From: Arachnopeziza araneosa
Taxonomy: Eukaryota; Ascomycota; Leotiomycetes; Helotiales; Arachnopezizaceae
DNA: 64,000 nucleotides
Reading direction: 5' to 3'
Assembly (NCBI GenBank): GCA_003988855.1
Contig: QYAI01000018.1
Location: 124,001 to 188,000, forward strand
Shown piece after piece: positions 47,265 to 58,558 of this stretch. The notes under the pieces are model-generated. The model ran no database searches and was not told the origin of the DNA. It saw only the letters and a list, made by a program, of their open reading frames with translations. Position 1 is the first letter of the stretch. Every line of letters starts with the position of its first letter. Both the position numbers and the translations under genes were made by a program.

Positions 47265-47568
47265 AAGTTCTTGATGAGTGGGAAAATGAGTTCTTTTGAA
47301 AATTGATATCCCTCTGGAGCACTCTTAGTTTTAAACGGAATACAAGTTAATAGAAATGCAATAAATTATCTCGAAAAAACAATTTAAAACTGTTTCTCTC
47401 AATTCAAACGACTATTATGACAGTTTGGCCGCCACTGCGATATAATTTGAAAGTTGTGATATGTTAACACCATCACTTACACTAGCTGACAGAGTTACAC
47501 TATGTGATCTCAAACCTGGATTATTCATACGTTCAGCCAACAGATACATACATACTCTCATTCTTTTC
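47265..47568. other. Short convergent 3' stretch
   Basis: AT-rich, between convergent genes. No feature seen. Confidence 0.4.
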
Positions 47569-48607
47569 TTAAGTTTTACTTGCACTCCCAATCCCAAACC
47601 AAGCCTCACTCGCGGCCAAATGAGAAGGAACCGAGTGTCCAACGCCCGTGGCATAAATTCCCTCAACGTCCGGGCCATAATCACTCGTTACGTAGTTGGC
47701 AGCTGGATCATTCTTCGTGGAGTTCGTGGCCGTCATGCTCACCCCAAAGACGTTTGTCCACTGCTTCAACTCCTCTTGATAGTTCTGGGGAGCGAGCGTT
47801 GTGTCAGATGATCCGTGCCAGATTTGCATCTTGGGTCGGGTGCCGTTGTAATTGGGGTACATTGCTCGTGCTGTATCACCCCATTTTTCGGCAGTCGCAG
47901 TGCTGGAACCGCCAGAGCAGGAGTTGTTCCATTGATCGACGCCACCACTTGAAGAGACGAAACAACCGGCCGCTACACCGCTGTAAAGGGATACAGCGGA
48001 GATTAGTTCGGGGTAGGTTGCCGCCATAACGTTGCTCATCATTGCTGAGGAACGTCAGCGGGTCTTCTCATGAATGGGAAAGGGAAAGATCATTGGTGTA
48101 CCTCCGGAAGACCCTCCAGTCACAAAAACTCGGGTAGCATCTAACTTATATTTGGTGAGGGCATAAGTGATCATGTTGGCAATCGCATTGGAATCTCCAC
48201 CTCCATTATGCGTCAAACTCGCTTTGCTGGACACATCCCAGCAGGTCCCAGAATTGGGAGACGAAGGCCAAACGGTGATGTATCCGCCTGCATCTGAGCC
48301 TCCTTTCCATGGAATCAAGGAGTTTTTAAAATATGATTGCGCGGTTGACTGACAAGAATGGATAACAACCACTAGCGGTCCGTTGTCTTTAACATTGTCA
48401 GGTACGTAAACATACCTAAATTTTGTGTCAGCCGAGTTTGAAACTTAACATCTGAAGGAGAAGAATATAGACTTACATCTGAGCTTTTGAAGTTGCAGTT
48501 CCTCCATAGCTTGGTACCAATGTCAAGGCCGCTTCAGATGCTGCTGGCGCTGAGTATACCAGGCCGGAGCAAAAGACTAGGGCGTTCAAAATTCTAGAGA
48601 AAATCAT
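47569..48607 (-). CDS. Acetyl xylan esterase, CE1-type, secreted
   Basis: Removes acetyl groups from xylan during plant cell wall breakdown. Three exons: 48607-48477, 48415-48102 and 48044-47569, giving 306 residues. It starts with a signal peptide (MIFSRILNALVFCSGLVYSAPA). The esterase fold shows GPLVVVIHSC (oxyanion region), the nucleophile elbow G-G-S-S-G (Ser near residue 146), FVTGGSSGAMMSNVMAATYP, an IWHGSSDTTL segment holding the acidic residue, and a C-terminal GVGHSVP His. The third join (G|CA, giving GGSSGAMM) is required for this elbow. No carbohydrate-binding module is present. It is divergent from an AA9 oxygenase. Confidence 0.93.
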
Positions 48608-49148
48608 TTTGGTTTGAATGATAAGGCAAATACAGAAAGAAACGAGATAAAAGAAACCTTTATACTGTGGAACGACAATTCTCTACATTTCTGGATACAT
48701 GGGTATTTCGAGTCTGGGGAAGTTCGCATGGTTAAGCGGGCATGTGCCGAGACAAGCTTTCCGTCAGCCAGCCTCAACAGCCGAGCCAGGGTGCCTTACA
48801 TCTGTAACAGTAGAGGTGGAAATAAATGTTCCATATTAATGCCCCGCAACCGCTTGATTGAGGACTATCTGTGTAAAACCGATGTGGGATCCTCTCTCTG
48901 GTCACTACTTGATTGGGACACCTAATTGGAGTTTAGTAAATAGCCAGACCGTAATTAATATTACCGGAAGAAGCAGACAGATTTCTGATAATAATTCAAT
49001 ATGAAGACATGTTCTATCGCCGGCACAATTCCGGATGCCAGCTTGGCTTTTGCGCCACAACCATTCTATTGAGTTTGTAGAACTCAGAGCGATTCCTATG
49101 TCGACAATCTACTATTAGCAGACTTCTACTATTAGCAGAATTCTCATA
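48608..49148. promoter_or_regulatory. Shared divergent promoter of the CE1 and AA9 genes
   Basis: 541 bases. Two matches to the CreA-type SYGGRG consensus were seen: CTGGGG at 48714-48719 and GCGGGG on the minus strand at 48842-48847. I found no clear XlnR-type GGCTAA site. Such short matches occur often by chance, so the sites are only candidates. Confidence 0.3.
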
Positions 49149-50119
49149 ATGTACAGCATAGTAGCTTTTCTTCTGGCGGTATTTCTGAGCCAGGTCGTTG
49201 CCCATGGAGGTACATATAACTACACAGTGGATGGAACTTGGTATAGAGGGTAATTGCAGACCCCTCTCCGAGACTTCTGAGAGGCACTGAATTGAGTTGA
49301 CTGTAGATACGACCCGGATACGCCAGCGAGTGAACAAGACGGACAACCTTGGCTTGTGCAAAGGAAATGGATCTCCATTGATCCTATTTTCCAAGTCGAC
49401 AACGTCTCCTTAGTGTGCGACTTTCCCGGAGACCCAGCTCCTGCCTCGATTCCTATCCAGGCTGGTGACAATATTACAGCAGTGTACTACTACTGGTTAC
49501 ACACACTTGGGCCGATGATACTTTGGATGGCAGACTGCGGAGAATCATGCGATACATTCGATGCGACGCAAGGAGATTGGTTCAAGATCGAAGAGAGGGG
49601 ACTGGTATCTGGTACAATACTGGAAGGAATGTGGGGTCAAAGAGAGTTCCAGAATTGGGACGGTTCGCCTGATCTTTGGACATCGACGATTCCGAAGAAT
49701 TTGAAAGCTGGCCACTACATCATCCGGCATGAAATAATCGCCCTTCATATTGCGAATAAACCGCAATTCTACCCTCAGTGTGCCCACTTGAAGGTTTCGG
49801 GGAGCGGTACAGCTGTGCCTGCGAAAGAATATACAGCTAAGATTCCTGGTGTATGGTCAATGGATCGTGAGTCTCAAGATAGCTTCCTTCAAGAGATTAA
49901 ATCTAATTCGAATCTAGAACCAGAGATTAATATTGACCCTTACTCTGATGCAACGGCAAATCTCACAGTAAGTGCTTTATATCTTTGAATAAGCATAGAC
50001 ATGACGCTGACTTCCGCTAGACATATGTTATTCCAGGACCGCCTGTCTGGACGGGTGAGGAAGCCAGAGAAAAGACACCGCAGGAAAGACTGGCTGATGG
50101 ATTCAAAGGGCCAAAGTAG
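49149..50119 (+). CDS. AA9 lytic polysaccharide monooxygenase (cellulose-active family)
   Basis: A copper enzyme that oxidatively cleaves cellulose (and sometimes xylan or xyloglucan). Three exons: 49149-49249, 49307-49967 and 50021-50119, giving 286 residues. The signal peptide MYSIVAFLLAVFLSQVVA is followed directly by His19 (HGGTYNY), the N-terminal copper ligand required after cleavage. The second ligand His is in WLHTLGPMILW, the conserved Gln/Tyr axial segment is QFYPQC, and RHEIIALHIAN and SGSGTAVP are family blocks. Residues after about 255 form a short Pro-rich tail without a CBM. The last exon adds TYVIPGPPVWTG. The gene is transcribed away from the acetyl xylan esterase. Confidence 0.95.
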
Positions 50120-51282
50120 CAGCCAGCCCACTTGTAGAAATAAAAATAATATCGCTCATCAAGTACATATTCTCTCAAGAAAGAAACACGTGATTGCTTC
50201 AGCTGCCCTTCTACTGAAGCGTTGAGCCTTGTGTTCAGGTGTGAGGGAGAGAAAGCTTCGCAGCGTCTGGGTAGCGAGTATTCGAATACGAATACGAGTA
50301 CGACAACATATACTGCACAAGGGTTGAGAAGATAGATTTGGAACATCTTTCATTGGGCAACAGATTCCTGATTTTCAAAGTACTTATTTGTGTGAGTATT
50401 TCCAAGATCCTCACTTGACAGTCTTCCAGCAGTGGGACTTTAAATCTTTTAAAGCGACAATGGCGAGGTCTAATAACAGCGCTGAGGCTTCTGTGCTTGT
50501 CTTTAGCATTATTCACGTTCAGTATTTACTTCAAGCCCTCACGATCATCATTACTCTTGCTAAAATCTTGAGAATCGAAAATTAGTGATAATTTTTAATT
50601 CAGGTTCCAGAACTTCCAATAGCTTGAACATTTTGGAGAATAGCATGACTCAAAGCTATGGGGACAAAGGGTAGTATAGAACATAGGAAACAACAGGTTG
50701 TTCTTTGATAGATGAACTAGCCACTGATGATCTTCTTGTCCAATGAGATTAAAACAGCCGCTTATTATTGTTTCCTTCATGTACTCAGTAATAATGTACT
50801 CAATTATCAACTATGAGAGAGTCAATTTCTTATCACTCTTTCAGGCCCTAAGACCTACTTAGGTGGACAGAAACAGTTCTCGAAACAGGAATCAAACAGC
50901 TTAAACTGAACTTAAAGACAGAGCGGCGAAATTTCTGTCAACTACCAAACATACTCAATTGTCAACTTTCATGAATCTCTTTGAAGTAGCACACCCAATT
51001 GTTTCTAGACAATTCTTTGAAACTACACAAAGAAATGGAAATAATTATTTGAAAGGAGCCCAAGCAATGGCCTTGTGTGAGACAGTCAGATTCATATTCA
51101 GACAGCTTATGGCTTGCGATGGAACAATATAATCTCAAAGATATATATCTGTATCAAAATGGCTGAATCTATTGCTCCATTGAAAACCAGCAACTTCCAT
51201 CCGACACGATTCCCCACGCAAGCTTACTTATTTACTTACTAACAAGTCCACCGATTCTTATAAGCCACAAAAACCCAGTGAG
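50120..51282. other. Intergenic stretch, 1.2 kb
   Basis: AT-rich. Small open frames on both strands lack coding character. It should contain the AA9 3' end and the promoter of the next gene. Confidence 0.45.
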
Positions 51283-52662
51283 ATGTGTCTCCGCATCACA
51301 GAATACGAGTGTGGACATGTGAAAAAGTCTGTTCATCACTGCCTCCCATTCCGCCAACGAGTCGCCGCCGCCAAAGCAGCCCAGAAGCAGAGGGGATTTT
51401 TTACCCGACTCTTCACCAGCACGCCAAACATCACCTGCACCGAGCGAGCAGGAAGGAAGCAGCGTTTCTATTCTTGCAAAGACTGCCGTGCCAGAACTCA
51501 GAACTATCAACAAGAGCGTGAGAGGGTTAACCAACAGGCGGAGGAGGAAGCTGCCTGGGCATTTCAAACTCAGTATGAAATCGCTCAAGAACAGAGGGAG
51601 AGATTGGTCTTCCGATGCGAGGCTTGCAGGAAAGAGAGCAGATATCCAGGAGAACAGAACCGTAAGGCAAACAATGGATTCTGCTGTGCGAGAGGTGCCG
51701 AAGCCTTTGAGGCCGCCAAAAGGTACGTTCCAGAAACTCCGCCGCAGGCTAACCGGGCTGATTTTCTCCAAGTTCCAGACGCAAGCCCGGGCTTAGATCA
51801 ATTTTCAGAAAGAAGTCCGAATCATGATAATTTGCAAGCCGCGAGAGATGCTGGCAGCCAAGCCGCACGCCAGTACGGATGGACTAGGACTCCGAGAGAT
51901 TCGTATATTGAGCCTCATCTCATTTCTGAAATGTTTATTCTGCCAAGCCATGTTCAGAAGTCAAAAACTGATTCTTATATTGAGCCCCAACTCGTTGCCG
52001 ATGTGTACTCACAATCAGGAACAAGTTTGAAGTCATTACCACCTCAGCAGCCAACCGAGTCTCTTCCATCAACCTTTGCAGGACCGCGCTTGGACTCCAA
52101 GCAGGTAGTCTACAAGGAAGCTGGCATTGATGAAGAAAGGTGGAATCGGATCTCTCACACTGGCCACGGAACGTTACCGCCTCCTGGCCCTTCACCGGAC
52201 AGGCCTCTACCCACCATCCCTCTGAGGGTTCCAAAGCAATCAAATAGCAATGGAAAAAGGTTTGCTAAGACTTCCACGAATTCAAATTCGGCAAGAAACA
52301 TTGCTAAAGAGATTCCAAGATCAACTTCTGAGGAACGATCAGGGGAGAGGAGGAGACGCATTGCATCTTCACGCAACATGCCCGGAGCGCCATTGCACAA
52401 TGATGTGTTTTTCAGCCCCCCTTCGCCAAGCTCTAGTGGTCGCGACTTGACAGCGCCATACTTGACCCGCCAAAATACAAGTGGTGCTCACTCTGACATC
52501 TCGGAGGAGTCAGCCCCGAACCATTCTCACTCGCCTGTCTCACCTATGAGCACAACATTTGAGGAAGAGAGAGGTGCCGATCATTTCGAGACCCTATCTC
52601 ATCTTCTTGACGATGCTAAGGACTCTTGGGAAGGCTTCTCGAAAGGTCGCAACGTCATCTAG
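51283..52662 (+). CDS. Unrecognised cysteine-rich CGH-motif protein
   Basis: One exon, 459 residues. The N-terminal 140 residues are cysteine-rich with Y8-x-C10-G-H12, CKDC, FRCEAC and GFCCARG, a spacing suggestive of one or two zinc-binding modules. A coiled-coil-like stretch (QQERERVNQQAEEEAAWAF) sits between them. The remainder is disordered, with two SYIEPHL/SYIEPQL repeats near residues 206 and 231, a SPSSSGRDLTAPYL segment and a Ser-rich end. The CGH position is identical to that in the gene at 42629. No function is known to me; similar CGH-start proteins are common as orphan genes in Leotiomycetes. Confidence 0.65.
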   Translation: MCLRITEYECGHVKKSVHHCLPFRQRVAAAKAAQKQRGFFTRLFTSTPNITCTERAGRKQRFYSCKDCRARTQNYQQERERVNQQAEEEAAWAFQTQYEIAQEQRERLVFRCEACRKESRYPGEQNRKANNGFCCARGAEAFEAAKRYVPETPPQANRADFLQVPDASPGLDQFSERSPNHDNLQAARDAGSQAARQYGWTRTPRDSYIEPHLISEMFILPSHVQKSKTDSYIEPQLVADVYSQSGTSLKSLPPQQPTESLPSTFAGPRLDSKQVVYKEAGIDEERWNRISHTGHGTLPPPGPSPDRPLPTIPLRVPKQSNSNGKRFAKTSTNSNSARNIAKEIPRSTSEERSGERRRRIASSRNMPGAPLHNDVFFSPPSPSSSGRDLTAPYLTRQNTSGAHSDISEESAPNHSHSPVSPMSTTFEEERGADHFETLSHLLDDAKDSWEGFSKGRNVI

Positions 52663-53118
52663 ATCTAGAGGAAGCTGGAGATGCACCACTTGCGTGATTT
52701 CATTGATAGTTCAAGGCAGGTGTTGGATTTAGAGATGGATTGTACTGAATGAATACAACTTCAAGAGACGAAAGTCTGTACAACAATATTCCGTCCAAGA
52801 AACTGTAAATGTGAACGAGTTATAATATAAGGATTATTCGCACACGATGAGATAAGAGTTAATGAAAAGGATCTTGGTAAGGGTTTCAACTTATTACGTG
52901 CTGTCATAGAAAACGCAAACGCCTCACTTCGTTCCGCAATTAGCTTCTATGGTGCTCTGCAACGCTTCCTCATCTTCCTCACCTGAGATAGCCTCGTGTA
53001 CCCATCCTTGGGCTCTATGTTTAAACGCCTTCGGAGTCAACCCAGTAAGCTCATCCATCTTTATCTGTTGCTACATTCTGTTCTCAGCTTCTTAGTTTGC
53101 CAAAACCTCCTGAGAAGT
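52663..53118. other. Convergent 3' intergenic stretch
   Basis: Holds the 3' end of the CGH gene and, convergently, of the Mpo1-like gene. No other feature. Confidence 0.45.
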
Positions 53119-53804
53119 TTAGTTTGCCTTGCCGTTCTTAGCTCCTCCATTTTCCTTGGCAGCTTTGACCCTCTTGATCTCTTTCTCAACAGCATCGTTC
53201 ACTCTCTTTTGTAGCTCTGGTCTGTACCCGAATTGGAAGAGGGTTTCCATGAAGACGAAAAAGGGAGCCAAGACTAAAGCCTGAACCAAGTTATCTAGTA
53301 GAGCTGGGGCTCGTCCCTCGAAAAGTCCATGCCCAATAAATTGAGCTATCCAAGCAACGATCTCGACTGCAATAGCCATTTTGTTGGCTTCTGATGGATA
53401 AACCGTCGTAAGATGCTTGGCATACGCAGTCCAACCGATGATGATTGGAAGAAGTATAGACCCCGCAACTGGCTCAAGCAGAATATAGAAGCCAGCGTAA
53501 AGAATCGCGCCGATGGTACCGAGATTTAGAGGGAGGTTTGGGACGGTGAGCCATTCGGGTAGAGGGATTATGGTAGGGCTATTCGTTGCCTTCATCTGAG
53601 TCAGCTGATGGAAAGAAGATAGAAGCCATACTACATACGAGAAGTAGACTGGCGGCCAAGATCATAGGCACAAATGTCATATGTATGCCTATGTTGACGG
53701 AGTTATGATGGTATGCTCCATACTACCACGCATCAGCAAGTATACGTCACGGCGCGTAGATCGTAACGTACGAAGCAGAGTTGCTTCTCGAGATCGAGAG
53801 ACAT
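53119..53804 (-). CDS. MPO1: Mpo1-like 2-hydroxy fatty acid dioxygenase (DUF962)
   Basis: An Fe(II)-dependent ER enzyme of yeast YGL010W type that shortens 2-hydroxy fatty acids in phytosphingosine degradation. Three exons: 53804-53772, 53722-53639 and 53595-53119, giving 197 residues. The start MSLDLEKQLCFYGAYHHNSVNIGIHMTFVP carries the conserved His residues. Two hydrophobic segments follow (LNLGTIGAILYAGFYILLEP and FVFMETLF region). The motif QFIGHGLFEGRAPALLDNL holds another conserved His. The tail is Lys/Asn-rich. Join phases are consistent. The last exon alone would begin at ATG 53595 and miss the first His motif. Confidence 0.92.
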
Positions 53805-54611
53805 TTTGACTGATGTAATGTTTTGATGCTGAAAGAGTAGCGGCTCTACCGGAAGGAATGCGTGTACGTTTGCTAGGTGGGCAGCTTTGTAGATCAATGA
53901 ATGTTGGTCACCAAGGCCGTGCTTGTGAGTTTCGAGGCAGAGACAACATTGGCATTCGGGTTGACATTCGTGGAGATATCAAAGTCAAGGATCTGTGGTC
54001 GGCAGTGCCCAGGTGGCCACCGCGTGTGAATACCCCATGTGCTCAAAGAATGGCCTAGGCATGGCATGATATTTAAACATTAGTGATAAGTTGAACCCGT
54101 AGCATGTGTACTATTCATCCCTGGTATTTAGAATACGCGACTGCTCAGCAACTTCAAGGAACATTCTGCCCTTGTCTTTTTGACGACCTCGTCGGCAGTC
54201 CTCGTCCAAAGATCCTTAATCGCATCGACAACTCTCTGCGCGCTCTCTGTGCATCCCTCAGAGCAGCAGCAGAGCGTCCGGTCCTTGCAACGCCATTCCT
54301 TTTGAGCAATGTATGTTCTGTGCTAAACAAGCGCTTCACTGCCTTCTGGACTGATGACTGCAGACTTCCTCTGTGATCAGGCGCATTATATCTGCAAGAA
54401 TAGAGAGAGCTTCGCGATCAAGAAAATTATACATATGAGCTTGCGGGAACGCAATTAAAAAAGTGCTGTGCTTTTCGCTTTCGAGTACCTTCGACGACCT
54501 CACTTTTGCCTCCACCCTCACCCGATTCACCATAACGCGACCTATCCCAAGGTTACCAAACCTTCCAAAACATCATTTGACCAAGTTCAATCTTGCTGCA
54601 GACCGTCCAAA
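53805..54611. promoter_or_regulatory. Divergent promoter between the Mpo1-like gene and RPB7
   Basis: About 0.8 kb with no supported gene. A non-ATG extension of the RPB7 frame occurs upstream but lacks an initiator. Confidence 0.4.
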
Positions 54612-55293
54612 ATGTTCTTCCTTTACAACCTAGAGCGGCAGGTTACCCTGCACCCGTCGTATTTCGGCAGGAATATGCATGAGTTAGTAACTGGCAAGCT
54701 TCTACAGGATGTCGAGGGTACATGCACGGGTCGCTACTTCATCATAACCATTATGGATACCTTCAATATCTCTGAAGGACGCATCTTACCTGGGAGTGGC
54801 TTGGCTGAGTTTACCGTTGGATATCGTGCTGTTGTTTGGCGACCTTTCAAGGGCGAAACTGTGAGGAATTGCGTACGATGCTCTTGATCTGGACTTGAGC
54901 TCATAACATTTTTCATAGGTCGATGCCATTGTCACTTCCGTCAACCAGGTTGGGTTCTTCGCTGATGCTGGCCCTCTTCCTCTCTTTGTTTCTGCACATG
55001 TTAGTGTCTGCACTCTAACGTCCACAAAAGCTAATAAACATTGTAGCTCATTCCCCCTGATATTAGATTTGACCCAAACGCAACCCCGCCTCAATTTACA
55101 AATAATGAAGACTCGGTTATCGAAGTTGGCACGCATGTCCGTGTCAAACTGATTGGTACTCGAGCAGAGGTGGGAGGAATGTATGCTATTGCTAGCATCA
55201 AAGAAGATTATCTCGGGTAAGCAAGAATATTCGATATCATCAAGCTGTGGAATTCATTTTGATATCGAACACAGATGCTTGCAAGCTTCTTGA
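54612..55293 (+). CDS. RPB7: RNA polymerase II subunit Rpb7
   Basis: Forms the Rpb4-Rpb7 stalk of RNA polymerase II, with roles in initiation and mRNA decay. Four exons: 54612-54860, 54919-54999, 55047-55216 and 55275-55293, giving 172 residues, the normal length. It starts MFFLYNLERQVTLHPSYFG, then the truncated RNP fold, KGETVDAIVTSV and the S1-type OB fold QVGFFADAGPLPLFVS, and ends IKEDYLGCLQAS. The last exon has just 19 nt (TGCTTGCAAGCTTCTTGA core) and is spliced by a GTAAGC...CACAG intron. The identification is certain; the tiny last exon is the only detail that rests on phase alone. Confidence 0.97.
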
Positions 55294-55919
55294 GCTTGGT
55301 AGCCAGCACAGTCCGAATGAACCTGAGCCGCAATCACGAACGAGAATTGATTGGTCAAGACCATTCACCAAAATTGACTTGAAATAGATTAAGCTACGAA
55401 GTCCGTCATCTGTGGTTACCAGACTCTAGGCCAAAGTCAGCGCATTCGATTAGACGGATTTATGCGCTAAACAGGTAGTCTCTGAAAATTTGAGAATGAT
55501 GAGATAAGCCAATGAAGCGAAGATTTAATGCCAAATGTCTTCTTGACTCACCATTTCCTTTTCTAGGCAAACTCGTGATTTAAGAGCTCTTCGGTCTGGC
55601 TAAGCTTCAAATTAGGGCGGTCAAAATTTATTATCGCTCCTAAATGGTCGCAAGTGCATCATTTATCTCTTTGGTCCCGAGTCTGGTTAGGCCGTTTACA
55701 TCATCCTCGAGATGTTAAGTGTCCTAGCCGTTTTATTTTCCAATAGCCTTTCTTATTTCTTCTCGGCGCCTTCTCTGTATGCTTTCTTGTCCTTCATCAT
55801 TTTGTCACTATCCAGAGACTTCTAATCTTACACTACGGAATATCCTCTTCACATCACATTCGTCTACGCCAACATCCACATACTCCTACATTTCTCAACT
55901 GCACGCTTTTCTTACCATC
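55294..55919. promoter_or_regulatory. Intergenic stretch
   Basis: Between tandem genes. Pyrimidine-rich sequence at 55,750-55,800 suggests the core promoter of the following gene. An in-frame ATG at 55779 could extend that gene by 47 residues. Confidence 0.4.
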
Positions 55920-56921
55920 ATGGGTCTCAAACGCAGACTCCAACTCGGGCCTGCTACTGAGCTCGAAAGCTCCAATATGCCCTCCTCACCTCTCCAGAAG
56001 GGGAGAAAGAGAGCGCTCCGAATCGACGCTGGGACTATTATTGGGGGTAGGCCAAGAGGCATGCATGTTAGCTATACAACCTGGGGGGGGTTCCGCCTTG
56101 TCCGGCCTCCTTCGAAGTGGCATAACGAGTCCCCATCTCAGCCTGCCACTGAGCCAAGAAGTCCCACTATCGTTTCTTCACAGTGGAACATGAAGGACGC
56201 CTCCGGAGTCAACTCTCGAACTGGAACCAAGCTGGAAAACCCCGATATCTTCTCTTCACCCCGAGAAGACGCCTTCAGAATCCGGCTTCGCCCTACTAAA
56301 CTGCCAGATGACACCGACATCCCATTTTTAACTCTAGATTACAATTCGACCAATTCACGTAAACTCGACGTCGAGTCACCTATACGAGAAAACGAGGACA
56401 TCCTTTCCTCAACTCAGACCTGCTTGGGTCCTAACAAAATTATATATTCCTCCCATCCCATCCCCATCCCTCAACTAACCCGTTTCCGCCTCAAACCCCA
56501 ATCCCCCACTGCGCACCTCAGCACCCTCCGCACGCCACACCTGCACGCCGAGCACGCAGGTGGCATGCTGTACATGTCCCCCGGCCTCGGCAACGCATCG
56601 GAGAGCTACCTCCGGGCCATCGACGCCCAATACGAGCGGTTCAGGTGGCAGACGCAACAGGAGCGCTATTGGTGGTCGACAGATGACGATGGAAGTAAGA
56701 GACTGATTGTGAATAGGGGGTATCGGGAGGAGTGGAAGCATGCGGAGCGGGCCATGAAGGCGTTGGCGAGGGCTTTCCCCAGTAGGTGTTATCAGTTGGA
56801 GAGGAGGTTCAAGAAGGAAGTGAAGAGGCAGATCAAGGAGGAGAGGGAGAAGAGGTTTAGGAAGGAATTGGAGAGGCTGATCAAGGAGGCGGGAGAGGGA
56901 GAAGAGGAAGAAGAGGAATAA
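55920..56921 (+). CDS. Unrecognised basic/acidic protein
   Basis: One exon, 333 residues from MGLKRRLQLG (an upstream ATG at 55779 is in frame and would add a serine/threonine-rich 47-residue leader). The N-terminal half is Ser/Pro-rich and disordered. The C-terminal third is a folded-looking block (YLRAIDAQYERFRWQTQQERYWW, then EEWKHAERAMKALARAF) ending in a long charged helix of K/E/R and an E-rich tail. No known domain. GC content rises in the 3' third. Confidence 0.6.
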   Translation: MGLKRRLQLGPATELESSNMPSSPLQKGRKRALRIDAGTIIGGRPRGMHVSYTTWGGFRLVRPPSKWHNESPSQPATEPRSPTIVSSQWNMKDASGVNSRTGTKLENPDIFSSPREDAFRIRLRPTKLPDDTDIPFLTLDYNSTNSRKLDVESPIRENEDILSSTQTCLGPNKIIYSSHPIPIPQLTRFRLKPQSPTAHLSTLRTPHLHAEHAGGMLYMSPGLGNASESYLRAIDAQYERFRWQTQQERYWWSTDDDGSKRLIVNRGYREEWKHAERAMKALARAFPSRCYQLERRFKKEVKRQIKEEREKRFRKELERLIKEAGEGEEEEEE

Positions 56922-57477
56922 GGAATGGGCATGGACATGGACGGACTATTGGTCTGGAAGGCTGCCGCCAGGGTGACATGCAAGAGGTTTGAGGCTTTGG
57001 ATGAGTTTATAGAAGGCTAGGTTTTGGATGAAGATCTAACGATACTGAATGAGAAGAGATGTTAAGGATGGATGGATGGTGGTTTTTGGACAGATTTGAA
57101 GAGCAGAAATCAAATGTACTGCTCATGTTGCAAAACCCCCTCATCATACGCTGCACGTGATCGTACCGAGTGTTGCTCCCGTACAATAAATGAGAAAGCC
57201 AAATTGTACTCAGTGTTTCCCATCAGAGGTTAAATTTATGTTTTTGAATACAGGAAGATTTTAGCAGTCTTCAGACTGTGTCTTCACTTATCTTATGAAA
57301 GGTCAAATGCTAGGAATAGACTAGTCGTTTAAAGATGCACGAAAAAAAAAGTAATATGGACAATGTAAATACCACGACTCTGATATAAAGAGCAGTGATT
57401 CGCTCAAGCAGATATAAAAACATATTCACGAAAATCATCGATATAGGCTTCTATCAAGTTTCACGAGAAACGACATT
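56922..57477. other. Convergent 3' intergenic stretch
   Basis: Between convergent genes; no further feature recognised. Confidence 0.4.
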
Positions 57478-58558
57478 TCAGCTCTTAGCTTTCGTACCCT
57501 TTTCTTCTTCATCCTCATCTTCATCATCTTCATCGTCTTCCTCATCTTCGTCCTCGTCTTCTTCTTCCTCATCTTCCTCATCCCCATCTTCGTCCTCGTC
57601 GCCATCTTCTTCATCCTCCTCCTTAATCGCAGATTCCTCCTCAACTTTTCTTATCTCTTCCGCTGACGCATTAGAAACCGTAGAGCCTCTATGAACCAAT
57701 ACCGGTCCATCCACATCCTTTGGTTTCCACGTTGTCGAGGTAGGTGATTGTAAAGACTGTAGACCTTCAATGGAACTCTGGGACGTACCTGCCTTCGCAT
57801 CCTTCCACGCTGTCGAATTTGGGGATTGTAGTGAAGGGGTTGTCTCTGTAGCGGCCTTGGATGTGGATTTCCCAGCGACCTGTATGGGAGGTGGTACGAC
57901 GGCCAGTTTGGCCATGGATTCTTCTAATGGCTCAGCTTTCCCAACTCCAGAATAGGACTTCTCCAAGCCTTTCTTCTTACTGTCCTTGGCTTTCTGTGCT
58001 GCTTCTTCTCCCACTTGTTTCAACGCTAGTGACATTGGGCTGGCCGCTGGTATTGAGGACTCGGGAACTTTCGAAGGTGCAGCTGGCACAGCAGCTACTT
58101 TCTTCGTTTCTGGAACGGGAGTTGGATTTGATTGGTTTTGTGATTTCCAGCCCGGTGCAATGGGCGGCAAGGTCATTCCTTCAACCGGCACGATCTTGAC
58201 ATGTTGTTTCAGCTCGCCATATTCATTCCAATCCTCGACTTCAACGAGATCCTGCACCGATTAGCAGCTGTCTTGTAGTTCATACCAGCTAACCTACCCC
58301 AACAACGAACCCCTCCTGAACCAAGCCAGGAATCTTCCTCTGACGTCCGGACTCATCCTTTCCTGCTCTCCGACCCCATAGCATGCGCGCCTTCTCATCC
58401 GTGGCGATATCGATTGCTCTGAATGGAATCCGGTTGGCTTTCAAGATGGTTTCCATGCGAGAAGTGGCCGTCACAATATGAGAGGATCCGGATGTCAGGC
58501 TTGTATATAAAAATAGTGTAGGGTCCATAGAATAGGTTTTGGATGAAGATTCGGCCAT
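57478..58558 (-). CDS. SH3BGR/glutaredoxin-like protein with acidic tail
   Basis: Two exons: 58558-58298 and 58251-57478, giving 344 residues. The first 95 residues form a thioredoxin-like SH3BGR fold: PTLFLYTSLTSGSSHIVTAT, an AIDIATDEKARMLWGRRAG helix and KIPGLVQEGFVVGDL, without a CxxC active site (so not a classical glutaredoxin). The middle is Ser/Thr/Pro-rich with repeated SLQSPTSTTWK/LQSPNSTAWK segments. The last 55 residues are almost purely D/E with few K/G, encoded by imperfect GAA/GAT/GAG repeats. The family binds other proteins; a scaffold or regulatory role is inferred. Confidence 0.88.
57490..57640 (-). repeat. Acidic codon repeat (GAN)n in the SH3BGR-like gene
   Basis: A run of GAA, GAT and GAG triplets encoding the D/E-rich tail; likely variable in length between strains. 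Confidence 0.75.

Noticed and set aside
54468..54611. In-frame extension of Rpb7
   Set aside because: It starts with GTG, and the ATG at 54612 gives the exact length and start of the conserved protein.
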